From NCBI RefSeq assembly GCF_000281045.1, contig NW_008246143.1, positions 89,092-153,091 of the forward strand: a stretch of 64,000 nucleotides of DNA, written 5' to 3'. The DNA comes from Saprolegnia diclina VS20 (lineage: Eukaryota > Oomycota > Saprolegniomycetes > Saprolegniales > Saprolegniaceae). Below the pieces are notes generated by a model. That model was not told where the DNA came from and did no database searches. It saw nothing but the letters and a program-made list of their open reading frames with translations. Shown piece after piece: positions 32,502 through 43,812 of this stretch. Numbering within the stretch: position 1 is the first letter of the stretch; every line of letters begins with the position of its first letter. The translations under genes were made by a program, and so were the position numbers.

Positions 32502-34914
32502 CTACATGCGCATGGCCTTGAGTTCCTTGTAGAGCGCAACAAGGTCTTCGGGGCCGACGTCCGACTCGTGGCCCATCGACGCCTGGCTCGGGAGCCGCCC
32601 AGAGCCCCGGAGCACGTCCTGCGTCATGACCTGCATGCGCTCGCGCAGCTCTGTGACCCGGACCTTTTTGTTTTCATCGTCCGCGTCGCCTTCCAGGACA
32701 AAGTCGAGGTCGGCGCTGCCCCGGCTGTGCACCGGCGTTTTCTCCGAGTCGGTGTGGTTCGAGTTGAAGGAGGCAAAGAGCGTCGACGGCTTCGAGTCAC
32801 GCCAGCTCGTCGCGGGCTTGGACGTCGGGTCAAACACAACCGGCGTCTTCTTCATCTCGGACGACCGGATGCCCACGAGCTTGTTGTCGCAAAACTGGAA
32901 CGTCTGGCCCGACTCGCGCCCGGAAATGCGCCCCGACTCGCGGCTCGACGTCCGCGACGTGCGGCCGGTCACCGAGGATCGCCGGTGTTCGTCCAGCTGC
33001 CGCGCGCTCGTGACCAGCTGCTCGATCACTTGCTGCGTTGTCTGCGCCTGGTACAGCGGCTGCTTGAGCTCGTACCCAAACGAGATGCTCGAGTTGTAGG
33101 GGATCGAGCCGCGGCGGGTCGCGCGCGCCGCGTCGACGTCGACCGCGCGGTAGTTGAAGAGCGGCGTCGAGTCGCGGTACGAGCCCATGTGCGAGACCGA
33201 GTCCATACTCGAGACGAACGACTGTGAGAGCGAGTCGGCGGCGCTGATCATGCTCAGACGCTCGTTGTTGGCCGCAAACTCGCGCGGCGCGAGGTGCTCG
33301 AGCGCCGGGTTCCACTCGTCGTCGGCTTCAAGTGCGTCGTCGTCGTCGTCGTCGTACACGCCCGTGTACTCGTAGTGCGTCTGGTGTACCTCAAGGCTCT
33401 TGCTGCGGCGGTAGTTGTCGTCTGTAAGCGACAAACGGTCGTCCTCGTCGTCGTCGCGATCTTCGTTGTGCGTCGACGGAATGTTGTAGAGGAGCGTCGA
33501 TGGTCGCGCCGGGTACTCGTACGACGTCGTGGCCTTTGAGCGCGCCGACTGAAGCATGTCTACTGCGCTCATTGAGACACACGAAGATGACGAAGGCGAC
33601 GTGTACCATCCGAGAGGAGGTCGTCCGACTCGCGCATCGTGCCGCCGTGGGCAGGCACGCCGCCGTAGATGTTGAGCGCCTGCATCGTGTCCATGCTCGT
33701 GTTCATCGTCGTCGTCGCCGCCATCGTGAGCGACCGGACGCGCGTCTCGCGCGAGCACGGCACGCAGATGCGCACGTTGCGCCGGGCGCGGGGCGGCAGC
33801 TGCTTGTAGTTGTGCACAGTGTGGCGGACGGCAATGTCAACGGTCCAGACGTTCTGGCACGCCATGCAGACGACCTCGCCGCACTTGCGACACCGCACCT
33901 ACCCCCCATTTAGGAATCTAGTAAAAGGACTAGGTAGACCTTGTGGCGCGTAAAGACGCCAAATTTCTTGTTGCAGACGTTGCAGAAGACGCGCTCGGCC
34001 TTGGGGATCAGGTCCAAGTCGCCGAGGATCGGCTCGTGGCTCAGTCGGCGCTCGTGCAGGAACCGGTTCAAGTGCAGCACCTCGGCCAGCCGCCGGCGAA
34101 TCGCGACGCGCGACATGAGGCGCGGAAGCGAGCCTTTGAAGTCGATCATGGACATCTGGATGACGTTGAGGAGCCCCGTGGTCTCGCTCTCGAGGAAGAC
34201 CATGCCCGAGCGCTCGGTCGTTGCTCGCACGAGGTGCATGCCGCTTAAGGGTGGGCAGATGGGCAGCGAGACCGACTCGCGTGCGAGGACCCAGCCGCGG
34301 CGACCGCTCACGTCCACAAACTCGTCTTGGCACTAGTCGTCCCTGAGCAACATCATCGTATGCTGAGAGCGTACCTCGACGTAGCAGAGGTCGCGGTGCT
34401 TGGCGACCGACCACGGCGACTTGGTCGCGGTCCAGCGCACGGTGATGTTGTGCCACGGGTTCTCGGGCGTCGGTGGCGTGAGTGTGTGCAGCACAAACGT
34501 GTCGAGGAAGTCTTCTTCGTACGAAGCAGCCATGCTGCGCGCCTCGGCGGTCGTCGAGCGCTGGTAGAAGGCGGCGACCTCCTCGATCGTGCCCGCGACC
34601 TGCGTGACGCACGAGCCCATGATGATGTTGTTCTTGTGGTTGTTGATCCACGTGTCGCGCTTCGACCGCCCCTCGTACATCATCGAGTGAATCTCGGCCG
34701 CCGCTGGGAGGCCATCCGTGATGATGTGGCTCGCCGACCCGCTGTCCGGGCGCCCGATCGGGTGCCACTGGACCGTGTCGCCGTTCATGCGCGCATTCTT
34801 GATGAGCTCCTTGCACGCCGTGCGCGCAATGTGCGTGAGGTACCGCTTCTCCTCGACGGGCAGCGTCGGCGAGAGGAAGAACTCGTCCGGCACCGGGAAC
34901 TTGCTCGATACCAT
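32502..34914 (-). CDS. START-like/FYVE protein 3
   Basis: 761 aa from four exons; introns 34333-34374, 33899-33939 and 33563-33606. The START-like region carries SSKFPVPDEFFLSPTLPVEE, VAGTIEEVAAFYQ, KHRDLCYVECQDEF (formed across the first intron) and GRRGWVLARESVSLPICP. The FYVE finger at about 297-345 has CNVCNKKFGVF, RHKVRCRKCGEVVCMAC and a final RICVPC; RHKVRCR is closer to the PI3P-binding RKHHCR than in its relatives. The C-terminal 350 residues are disordered, Ser/Asp/Arg-rich. The start ATG at 34914 is chosen because MVSSKFPVP matches the N-termini of the relatives. The neighbour at 36216 is a divergent paralog, so the pair probably arose by inverted duplication. Confidence 0.87.
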
Positions 34915-36215
34915 CGACTTGGGTTGTACGACGCAAGCGGCTGGCAGTGGCGCTAGCAATGGTCATGTGTAATGGACTGGGCCAGACGGCTGGAATTCCC
35001 GTAGATGAGTACACGGTACCGCGCCTCGCCGTGACACGCCGTGTCGAAACTTACTGATTAAGCGATTCAATCCTCTTCCGCAACGTGCCATGCGTTGCAA
35101 GAAGGGCATTGCCCGTGCACATCGTCGCTTTCCGTCGGGCAAGTCCTTGCTTGCGAGCGGTATCCATCCTATTCGGCCGTGCCAACGTACGTAGTAGCAA
35201 GGCGGCGTGAGGCACACCACGCGCGCGTCGCTGTGCGTGGCAGTGCAGAGAGCACACACCGTCTTTGCTAATGCCGTGTGCTCACTCTGTGCACTGGTGT
35301 GGGACATGCTTGTATATCGCCAGTGAGCCAGCTGCGGACCCGTCATGAGAGGCGTTCCGACCAAGCCGACAAGTTTAGTCCTCGCGACCATCCCACCACG
35401 GGCTACTCGTGTTCACATGCACCACAATATTAGTATCCTCCGTTGCCAACTACGGCGCGTGGTCGAGGTCGGGTCAATGAAGCGGCCAAAGACTCGATGT
35501 CGCTACATCTGCACCCTGCGTGGGTGCACCTTCGATGTACGCTGCGTCCACTTCGAACGTTCTGCACCGAGGTGGCGGCGATGATGGCCGACGACGCATA
35601 CCTAGAGATCCAGCTCGGCTCGGCCCGGCGCGGTCATTTGCATGCATGACGTGGCAGCGCGTCGTGGCTGCAATGTCAACGGGGGCAGAGGTGGTCGCTG
35701 TGCAACGCGCGCCGCGGGCTCGCGAACCGCTCTCGTTTCTTGAGCTGCCGCGTGGCGGCGCGCTGCGTTCACAAACAGTGCGATCACAATCACTGGTTGG
35801 TCTCGTCGTGCACGCACGCCATTGGTGAAATTTACTGATCGCACGACGGGAATGCTTCAAAAAGAAAGGACATGCAGCATCTGGACGGACAAGGATGGTC
35901 ACTCGTTCAGAGCACGACGACGCCATCGGGGTCCTGATGATCTGCTGCCTCTCGTCGTGGTCGCGGCCACCCTGCTTACCTTGTGAGTCACGTGGCAACG
36001 TATACAAAACACAAGTCAAACCGCTGCAAGAGTTGAACGGGTTGGCGCCATCTAATTTGCTGCAATCCTGATGCGTACTCTTCAGCACTCTCTTCTCTCG
36101 TATACAAAAAATGAGATCGGAGTCCAAGTTCACTCTCTACAAGCGCGGCAGATGGATCGCACGCTCTCTTTAGCCAGGTGCATCAGCTGACAATTGACAC
36201 AAAGCGACTTGCAGC
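34915..36215. other. 1.3-kb intergenic region between divergent START/FYVE paralogs
   Basis: It holds both promoters. On the minus strand at 35474-35640 a frame reads RRRPSSPPPRCRTFEVDAAY and is protein-like, but I found no start or family, so it is not called as a gene. Confidence 0.35.
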
Positions 36216-38936
36216 ATGACGACGTTTCCGCTGCCCGCGACCTTCTTCCGCTGCCCCGAGCTCTCGGTCGACGAGCGCGAGTACATGGTCAACCTCGCGC
36301 AAAAGTCGCTCGTCGAGCTCGTGCGCCACTCGAACCTCGAGGGCGGCCCGATCCGGTGGAGCCTCGACAGCGACGACGCCGGCTTGCAGCTGTACACGGG
36401 GTCGGACCCGTCGGCGGTCGGGTCGGAGATGACGTTCCTTTGCTCGACGACCGAGATCATGGCGTCGCTCGACGAGGTTGCAGCGCTCTTCCGCTCCGAC
36501 ACGACCGAGACCTTTCGCGAGTACACGCGCAACTTTGGCAAGGACCTCCTCGACGCGCAGTCGCTCTACACGCTGGCGCGGCCGACGGCCGAGAACCCGC
36601 GCCACTTTATCGGCGTCAAGTGGATGGTGCTCGAGGTGCCCAACGGCTTGGCCAAGCACCGCGACATGTGCTACCTCGAGTGCCAAGACGACTTTGAGAT
36701 GAACGGCAAGCGCGGCTGGGCGCGGTCGCTGAATTCGATCAAGCTGCCGTGCTGCCCGGATCTGCAAAACAGCCTCAACCTCGTGCGCGCGTCCATCTAC
36801 CGCACGGGCTTTGTCTTCCTCGAGACGAACCGGCCGGGGTACCTCAAGGCCATGCACGCGGTGCAGATCGACCTCAAGGGCAACATTCCAAAGTTCATCG
36901 TCAAGATGGGCGCCAAGCGCCGCGCGCGGAGCATCGCCGACATTGACCAGTTTCTGCGCGAGCGGCGGCTTAGCGGCGAGGTCTTCCTCGAGAAGCAGCA
37001 GCTCATTCCGCGCTCGATGCGCAGCAAGTGCTTTCTCTGCAGCAAAAAGTTTGGGCCATTCTCCAAGAAGAAGAACTGCCGCAAGTGTGGCGAGGTACGG
37101 CGATGCAAAGCATTGCGGCCTCAGCGCGCGTTTAGGTTGTCTGCAGCAGCTGCAGCAAGTACTGGGACATCAACGTGAACGGCCTCGGCCGATCCATGAT
37201 CCGCGTCTGCTCGGCGTGCTCGGTGGGGACGTTTCACAAGGGCCTGCCACGGCTGCAGTCGGCCTTCACCGACAACGCCAGCGAACAAGACTCGAGTATG
37301 GCGCCTGTCCCACGCAACTTCTATCCTCACCGCATCGTTGTCTGTAGCCGATTACAACGAGGAAGGCAAGCGCGTGCTGAGCCGACACAGCCACCACACG
37401 CCCCGGATGGCGCGGGGCCTTCAGCGCCCCCCGCAGGACGTAAACGTGAGCTTGAGCTCCAAGCAGGCGCCGTTCAGTCGACGCGAGCCGGAGGCCGAGC
37501 CGCCGGTCATCGCTGCCAACCGACATATGCTGCCCGCGGCCCGGTCCATCAAGACGGACTTGGCCACTGAGCCGTCGAGTGCGCCGCAGCCGTCTCGCGC
37601 ATCGCGCTACACAGTCGAGAGCAGCCAGAGCAACAACGAATACGTCGGCCGTCACGAGGAGTGGCAGGCGTCGGACCACGGCAGCAACGACGGCGGCGCG
37701 CGCTACGGCTACGACAGCCGACCGATTGCCGAGGCGCGGTACGCACCGGTGCCCGAAGGCCGCGAGCGTGGCGACAACGACCGGTACGAAGAGCGCAGCC
37801 AAGAGAGCCGCGAGGTCGACCCGCGCTTTGCCGAACAACCACCGCAGAGCCACGAATTGCGAGTCCAAGGCCACGAGCCACGGTACTTGGACGCTCGCTT
37901 TCAGGAGACGCGCAACTTTGATCCGCGGTACAACGACTACGACCCGCGGTACCCGCCAAACCACCACCATGACCCGAGATTTCCGGAGGCTCGCTACCCC
38001 GAGCCTCGGTACCAGGAGCCACGGTACTATGGTCAGCAGCCAGCGCGCTACTATGACGACGACCGCTACTACGACCGAGACCCACGCTACATGGACCCTC
38101 GCTATTTGGACCCCCGTTACAACGACCGGCGCTACGTCCACCCTCGCCACGACGACCGCGACGCGCGTGGACCGCCACGGCTACTTGAGCATCCGGACAT
38201 GGCACCACCAAGTAGTGATGGACCGACGCAGGAAACCGTCGACCTGCGCGCACCGCCAACGAGCGGCCGCCACATGTCGGCGACGTCTGACGACGAGGCC
38301 CAGTACCGCCCGTACGCACCCCTCAACGCGCAAAACCTCGCCGCGTTCACCGCCAACGGTGCCACGGATCCGTCGCGTCGGCACGACGACCGGTTCACCG
38401 ACGCTCGGCGCCCAATTATCCAGGAGGAAGAGCTCCGCATGAACACCCAGCGCCGCGACGACTACAACCGCCGCTGGTACGACGACGAGCTCGTGGGGCG
38501 CTACGAAGACCGCCCCGACGCTCGGTACCAAGAACAGTCGCGGTACGTGGAACCGTCTCGGTACATGGACCCTCGTGACCAGGTGCGGTTCCGCGACCAG
38601 CCGCGCTACCCGGACGAGCCACGCTACCTGGACGAACCGCGCTACCCGGACGAACCGCGCTACGACGACCAGCCTCACCAACCGCGGTACAACAGCACCC
38701 AGCCGCGGTACAACAGCACCCAGCCGCGGTACCCCGAGGAGCCTCTGTACAGCAACGACCCGCGTCGCCTTGCGGATCGCGAGCCCAAGGCGGCTCCGAC
38801 GAGCGAGCTTTCGATGCTCGCGCAGCAGATGGCGTCGCTCGGTGTGCAAATGGACCCTGCGGCCATGACGCCGGCGCAGCTCAAGGCCCTGTACAACCAG
38901 CTCCAAAAGCTCAACCTGGACGACCCGAAGCCCTAG
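36216..38936 (+). CDS. START-like/FYVE protein 4 with PRY-repeat tail
   Basis: 875 aa from three exons; introns 37095-37135 and 37296-37347. The START-like half has TFFRCPELSVDEREYMVNLA, ASLDEVAALFRSDT, HRDMCYLECQDDF and KRGWARSLNSIKLPCCP. The FYVE finger at about 271-325 has CFLCSKKFGPF, KKKNCRKCGEVVCSSC and RVCSAC; it keeps the final RVC but lacks WxxD. After it comes a tail of about 500 residues dominated by PRY tripeptides and Arg/Tyr/Asp, ending in SMLAQQMASLGVQMDPAAMT and a short amphipathic helix. The (Y/L)xE|C intron present in three relatives is absent here. The tail is disordered; its function is unknown. Confidence 0.87.
37850..38745 (+). repeat. PRY/Arg-Tyr repeat array inside coding sequence
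   Basis: Dozens of imperfect copies of a (D/E)PRYx2-5 unit, such as PEPRYQEPRY, MDPRYLDPRY and DEPRYLDEPRYPDEPRY, plus a perfect duplication of NSTQPRY. Codon use is mixed, so the protein pattern is older than the DNA repeat, except for the last few near-identical units. Confidence 0.9.
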
Positions 38937-38977
38937 TTTGTTGTTTGCACGAAGAATGAATTTGGGTAGTGTCGATG

Positions 38978-40898
38978 CTAGTGGTGGACGGGTGGACCGT
39001 GGCGTCCAGGGCCCGAGAGCGGGAGGTACTTGGTGACGTACGTCACCGCGACGGCGCCAACACAGAGAATCGTCGACGTCGTGCCGAGCAGAAGCGCGAG
39101 GTTGGGTGGCGGCGCCATGAGAAACCCGTTGACAAACTGGGCCGTGATGGCACCGACGCGGCCGACGCAGCTCACGAGCGACATGCCCGTGACGCGCACG
39201 GGCAGCGGAAAGGCGTGCGCCGAGAGTACGCCAAACTAGTAGCTGACAGAGTTATGGACCAAGACAGGGAGATCGAAGGTAGTACAGCATTCCACGACGA
39301 CGTCATGCACGCGTTAAAGAGGCAGGCGCAAAACACCACGTAGCCAGGCGCGTGGGACGTGTCGAGAGCAAAGAGCAGCGCCGCCGCCGCCGAGAGCAGG
39401 AGGGAGAGCGCGAGCAGTCGCCCGCTGCCCCAGGAATCGACCATGGCAAAGCTACGGCAGAGTCAGCTTCTTTCGCTTGCGAAAACGACCTGAAGAGGTT
39501 GCCCGGAAGGTTGGCGCCAGCGTACAAGAACGCGTTGGCGTACGGGTTGGCGAGCCCAATCGACTTGAAGAGCGACGTGATCCACGTCGAGATACCATAC
39601 GAGCCTACACCACCGTCAACATCCACGTATAGAGCCATGGCGGACCGAAGCTCATGGCGAACGCGACGACAAAGAGGAGGAGCGAGATGCGCCGGAGCGA
39701 GTACGTGGCCCAGAGCGCGCTGAAGCGCTGTGCGACGCTGCTGCCGCTCGACTCGGCCTGAAACTTGATGTGGTCGAGCGGTTCGAGGCGCGGCCGGCGC
39801 GACTCGCCGTGGAGGGCGAGGATGCTGTGGAGAACGCGCGTGGCCTCGTCGTGCTTGCCCTTGGAGATCAAGAAGCGCGGGCTCTCGGGCACAAACCAGT
39901 ATGTAAGCACGAACGAGAGGGCCGCGGGGAGGCCCGCGAACGCTGCAAAGTGGCGCCACGTGGTCGGCAGGATCTTGTCGCCGTCCAGCGTCTTGCCGAG
40001 CATCGTCCACGCCGCGCCGGCCGTCACGATCGAGCCCTACGCAGAGCCATAAGTTGGCGACTCCAGACAACGCTGGCGTACAAGCATCCAAAAGCAGCAG
40101 AGCACTGTAATGTACCGGCCTTGCGCAGCCGGCGGGAGGTGCTCGATGCACAGCGCAAAGAGGCACGAGACAATGCCACCCACGCCTACGCACAGCAACG
40201 TTGCACGAGACAAATGGCTCGCAGAAGCGCACCGATGCCGGCAAATGTCCGACAGACGATAAGCCACGATATCGTGGGCGCGAGGGCCGAGCCAAACCCG
40301 GCGATGGCGTTGATCGCGAGGTTGGCGAGCACGACGGGTCGCCGACCGTACGCATCGCCCAGGACGCCGCCGATGAAGCCGCCGACGAGCATCCCTGCAA
40401 ACACGGCCGCCGTCAAGCAGCCTATGGCAGACAGGTGTGAGGATTGATACGTCAGACGACGCTGTACTGGACTCCCATGGCGTGATCGGGCTGTCGTACA
40501 CGGCCAAGATATACCCGATCGCGAGGATCTCGACCGCGTCAGCCGCGTTGCCAAGCCCGAGGATCCTAAAACGACGTCGCGTGAGCTATCGCCAAGTATA
40601 CGTGTAGCGCCGTACACGACCATGCGCTTGTGGAAGTAGCCGCAGCCGATCGCTTCCACTTCCTACAAGCCACGGCGTCAGGCGAGCGTCGTCGCTGGGA
40701 ATGACCTACCTCGTTGACGTCGACGGTCTCGTCGTTGACGCTCTTGGTGATGAGCGTCGCCTGGTCGCTTTCGCTCTCGTCGGCGCTGGCCATCTCCACG
40801 GTCGTCGCACTTCCGCTCGTCGTCGTCGTCGTCATGAGCAGCGGGGCCAAGAGTTGTCGCAGGCGTCGTCCGTCCTTCGGCGCCGGATCCAAGCTCAT
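38978..40898 (-). CDS. MFS transporter, SV2/sugar-porter-like
   Basis: 518 aa from nine exons; introns 40663-40709, 40566-40615, 40422-40467, 40186-40232, 40037-40081, 39605-39645, 39452-39489 and 39236-39285. The N-terminus is Thr/Ser/Asp-rich and cytosolic. The first helix reads VVILGLGNAADAVEILAIGY like SV2-type carriers, the loop between helices 2 and 3 has GGVLGDAYGRRPVV, and PESPRFLISKGK follows helix 6, both major-facilitator signatures. The last part (SSWNAFGVLSAHAFPLPVRV, TGMSLVSCVGRVGA) matches helices 10-11. Probably a plasma-membrane carrier for an organic ion or sugar; the substrate cannot be read from sequence. Confidence 0.87.
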
Positions 40899-40989
40899 CG
40901 CACCAGCTGGCATTCGATAGAATCCTTTGCAACTCGATATTGCCGAGCTGGTATTTATTGTTACAGGTTTGTCCGCGCAGCGCGCCACG

Positions 40990-43712
40990 TCATTGCTCTT
41001 GCAAAAACGCGCCTGTATCAACCGTCGTGAGCAAGAGCCCGGCCGCGGACCGGCAGCCATGGTCCGGGTCCCACTGGCGCAGCTGATCGAGGTACGGGAC
41101 GAGCGACGTCTGGAGGCCGAGGCGCGCGACCTGTTCGCTCCACGCAAACCCGGGCAGCACGAGGAGGACGCGGCTGAGCCCAAAGAGCACCTACAATGCT
41201 CACAGCTACATAGTCGGAGTCGTAGCAGGAGTACCTGACGACGGACGCTAGGTAGCTCGTGCGTTCGCTGGGACCAAATGAGCTCGAGAAACGCAGTTGC
41301 CATCGCAATCGTGCGGGGTCCGTGCTGCCCCGACGTTTCGAGCACCGCGGCCAGCGTCTGGAACACGTGGGCCATCAAGACGTGGTCGAGCGAGTGCATG
41401 CTGCTCGCCGCGTTCGCAAGCTGCGTCTGGAGCGGCAGGAGCAGAGGGTAGAAGAAGAGACTGAGCGTGTTGGCTTTGTCGACTCTAACGTTGGGGGCCG
41501 CTAGCGCGAGCGTCGAGAGGATGTCGAGCTTGACTTGAAAAAGCTTCTCAGAGTCAAACACCTGCGCCGCCAACGTCGGCAGTGCCTGCGCCGGCGCCTC
41601 GAGCACGAGCCCCCGCAGCGACGCTTTGCGCAGCGCATCAAAGTGCGGTCTGCATACCATCTATGAGCCCCATGACGCAACAACAGCAAACGTACGTTTG
41701 GAACGTGTCGTCGAGACGCGTCACGGCCCGGCAGAGCGTCACGGCCAAGTCGTGGAGGTCGTACGGCCGGCGGTGAATGAGTGCCGGCAGCGAACGCAGC
41801 GCGAGTTCGGCGCGGTCGCGGTCGCCGTCTTGTTGCAAACCCTCCAGAACATCCAGCAAATACACCATCGGCGGCGTCTGCAAAGTCATCAGCACACGTT
41901 CGACCGTGAGTCGACGTACCGCGTCGACGGCTTCGTCCTCGTCGTCGCTGAGCTCGTACGGCTCGAGACTGATGTCCGACGCCGCGTCGTTCACGTCTCC
42001 TTCCGTACTCTCAGCTGCGTCGTCGTCATCGCTGTCAACGATGGCATCAGGGTCGACGCGAGATGGTTTTTTAAGCGCCGAGGCGACCAAAGGTTCGAGC
42101 GGCGTCGTTGTCGCGGGTGCTGTGCCGTGACGCGGCAAGTCTTCGTCTTCGAACGTCAGCGGCGTCTCGGGCGTGAGGACCTTGGAGAGAGCGATCGCTA
42201 CGACCATGCCCCACTGTCGTGTCCCTTGCAGGGAGTGCCCCATGCGCTCCTACCCAAATGCAATTGGTCGTAGGTCGCAAACGCTCAGAGTGTACGTACT
42301 CGGATGCCCATACTCAGCGGCCCAATCCAGCGCCGGGTCTCCACGACGGCGCGAGCGTCGACATACCGCGTCGAGAGGTGGTCGAGACCGAGCTCAATGA
42401 ACATGGCGGCGCTGCCGTCGACGTCCGCGTCCGTCGCGCAGCCGAACGCCCATGCCTGGATGAGCTTGTCAAGCACTTGCACAAGAGGCGACTGCGCCTA
42501 AGATGCAGTCAACACCCGTCGTACCATGCAAAGGCAAAGGAACCGCGTCATCGTAGTGGATGGCGGGGGTCGTTGGTCCAGAGAGCACGCGAACCGCCGC
42601 GTCGATCGCCGCAAAGGGCAGCGCTGTCTTGGCGTGCAGCAGTAGCTTGTGGCTCAACACGTGCTGGAAGACGCTCTGCTCGACGATGCTCGTTGGCAGC
42701 AGGGTGGCCCAGTCCACCGGCATCGATGTGTCTGCAGTCGCCATTGCTCTCTGAACTAGCGACGTGATTCGATATCGTACCGTTCGTAGCGAATTTCACA
42801 GTCTCGGAGAAGAGGCCTTCGTAAGCAGACGGCGGAAGCATCTGTATGCACATGAGCTGAGCTGCGAGGTCATCAAAGTCGTGTGTACATTGAGCCAGAT
42901 GTAGTGCTCGCTGGGCGACGTGCAGTTGGCGAGCCAGACTACAGAAGGGCTGAGAAACCAAGGGGTACGAGGGGACGCACCCGACGCAACGCATTTGGCG
43001 TGGCCAAGACGCACGAGCTTGGGCACGAGGAGGGCGCCGAGGTGGCCACTCGAGACGGCGCCTCGGTGACGCACAAAGGCCAACACGAGTCGCGGAAAGA
43101 ACGTCGACGGCAAAAAGCCACGCTGCGTCTGCGGCCAATCGAGGTTGCACACGATTGCTGCGGGATATTTGTCTCGTGAGGCGCCAACTGCAGTGTGGAC
43201 GTACCAGGCAGCGCGCAGAGCTTTGCAACGAGGGACTCGTCGGCGACGCTCGTGGCCTACGTACCCTTCGAGTTGCTGCGAAGAGAGATTGTCCAGTGTA
43301 CCTTGGGCGTCATCATCATCATCTCGGACTGCAAGCGATAGAGACCGTCGTCGTCGAGGAAGCGTTGCAGGAGACGCAGCGCCATGTCGTGCGACTGCGC
43401 TTGTAGCTGGCGTCGGCTCACAATGTCGTACAGCGCGAGAAAAAGGCTCTGCACGTGGCGCCATGTCTCGGCAGTGGCCACCGACAAGAGCGAATCCACT
43501 GCGGGCACGATCGCGAGGGCTGCAGCGTCCGCCACCGTCGTCGTGACCCATGCCGGGACCACGGCCTCGAGGACATGCGTCGCCATCGCCTTGTAGTTGT
43601 CTGCGAGAAGGTCGTTGTCCTCGACGAGCAGGCGCACGGCCTCGTCAATGTCGTAAGCCGCTTCGGCAGCCCGCAGCCCATCGGCCCAGCCCTCGAGCGT
43701 CCGCGTGCTCAT
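40990..43712 (-). CDS. TELO2: TELO2/Tel2, telomere length regulation protein homolog
   Basis: 773 aa from ten exons; introns 43257-43301, 43173-43204, 42939-42980, 42842-42888, 42732-42780, 42498-42543, 42250-42299, 41650-41695 and 41191-41234. Tel2 with Tti1 and Tti2 stabilises PIKK kinases such as TOR, ATM and ATR. Family marks are FLPSTFFPRL after an LPD turn, RRWIGPLSMGIRERMGHSL, GTRQWGMVVA, the acidic DSDDDDAAES followed by SLEPYELSDDEDEA, FFYPLLLPLQ, and the final LLVLPGFAW and DPDHGCRSAAGLLL. The SLEPYxLSDDEDE block is the strongest signature. It shares a 100-bp divergent promoter with the membrane-protein gene at 43813. The 32-bp second intron is the least certain junction. Confidence 0.87.
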
Positions 43713-43812
43713 CGTAGCTGTATCCGGAATCACCGGATACGCGTATCCTGCCACAATTACGGGTAACGGTGCCACTTTTAAGCACTTTAGAAATATCTTT
43801 GTGAGCGTCGAG
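43713..43812. promoter_or_regulatory. Bidirectional promoter with paired TATCCGG motifs
   Basis: Only 100 bp separate the TELO2 start and the next gene's start on the opposite strand. It contains TATCCGGA (43721-43728), then ACCGGATA (43732-43739) and GTATCC, forming an inverted pair of half-sites. Placement 9 bp from the TELO2 ATG suggests a core-promoter or transcription-factor site. Confidence 0.5.

Noticed and set aside
32568-33227. 219-aa plus-strand frame
   Set aside because: Antisense shadow of the last exon of START/FYVE protein 3.
33330-33460. GTC/GAC trinucleotide runs
   Set aside because: They encode the poly-Asp stretches of START/FYVE protein 3, not an independent microsatellite or regulatory repeat.
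33899-35014. 371-aa minus-strand frame overlapping START/FYVE protein 3
   Set aside because: Wrong frame of the same strand; Arg/His/Pro-rich and inconsistent with the motif-bearing exons.
39303-40400. 365-aa frame over the MFS transporter
   Set aside because: Formed by reading through introns in a shifted frame; only its last part overlaps real helices.
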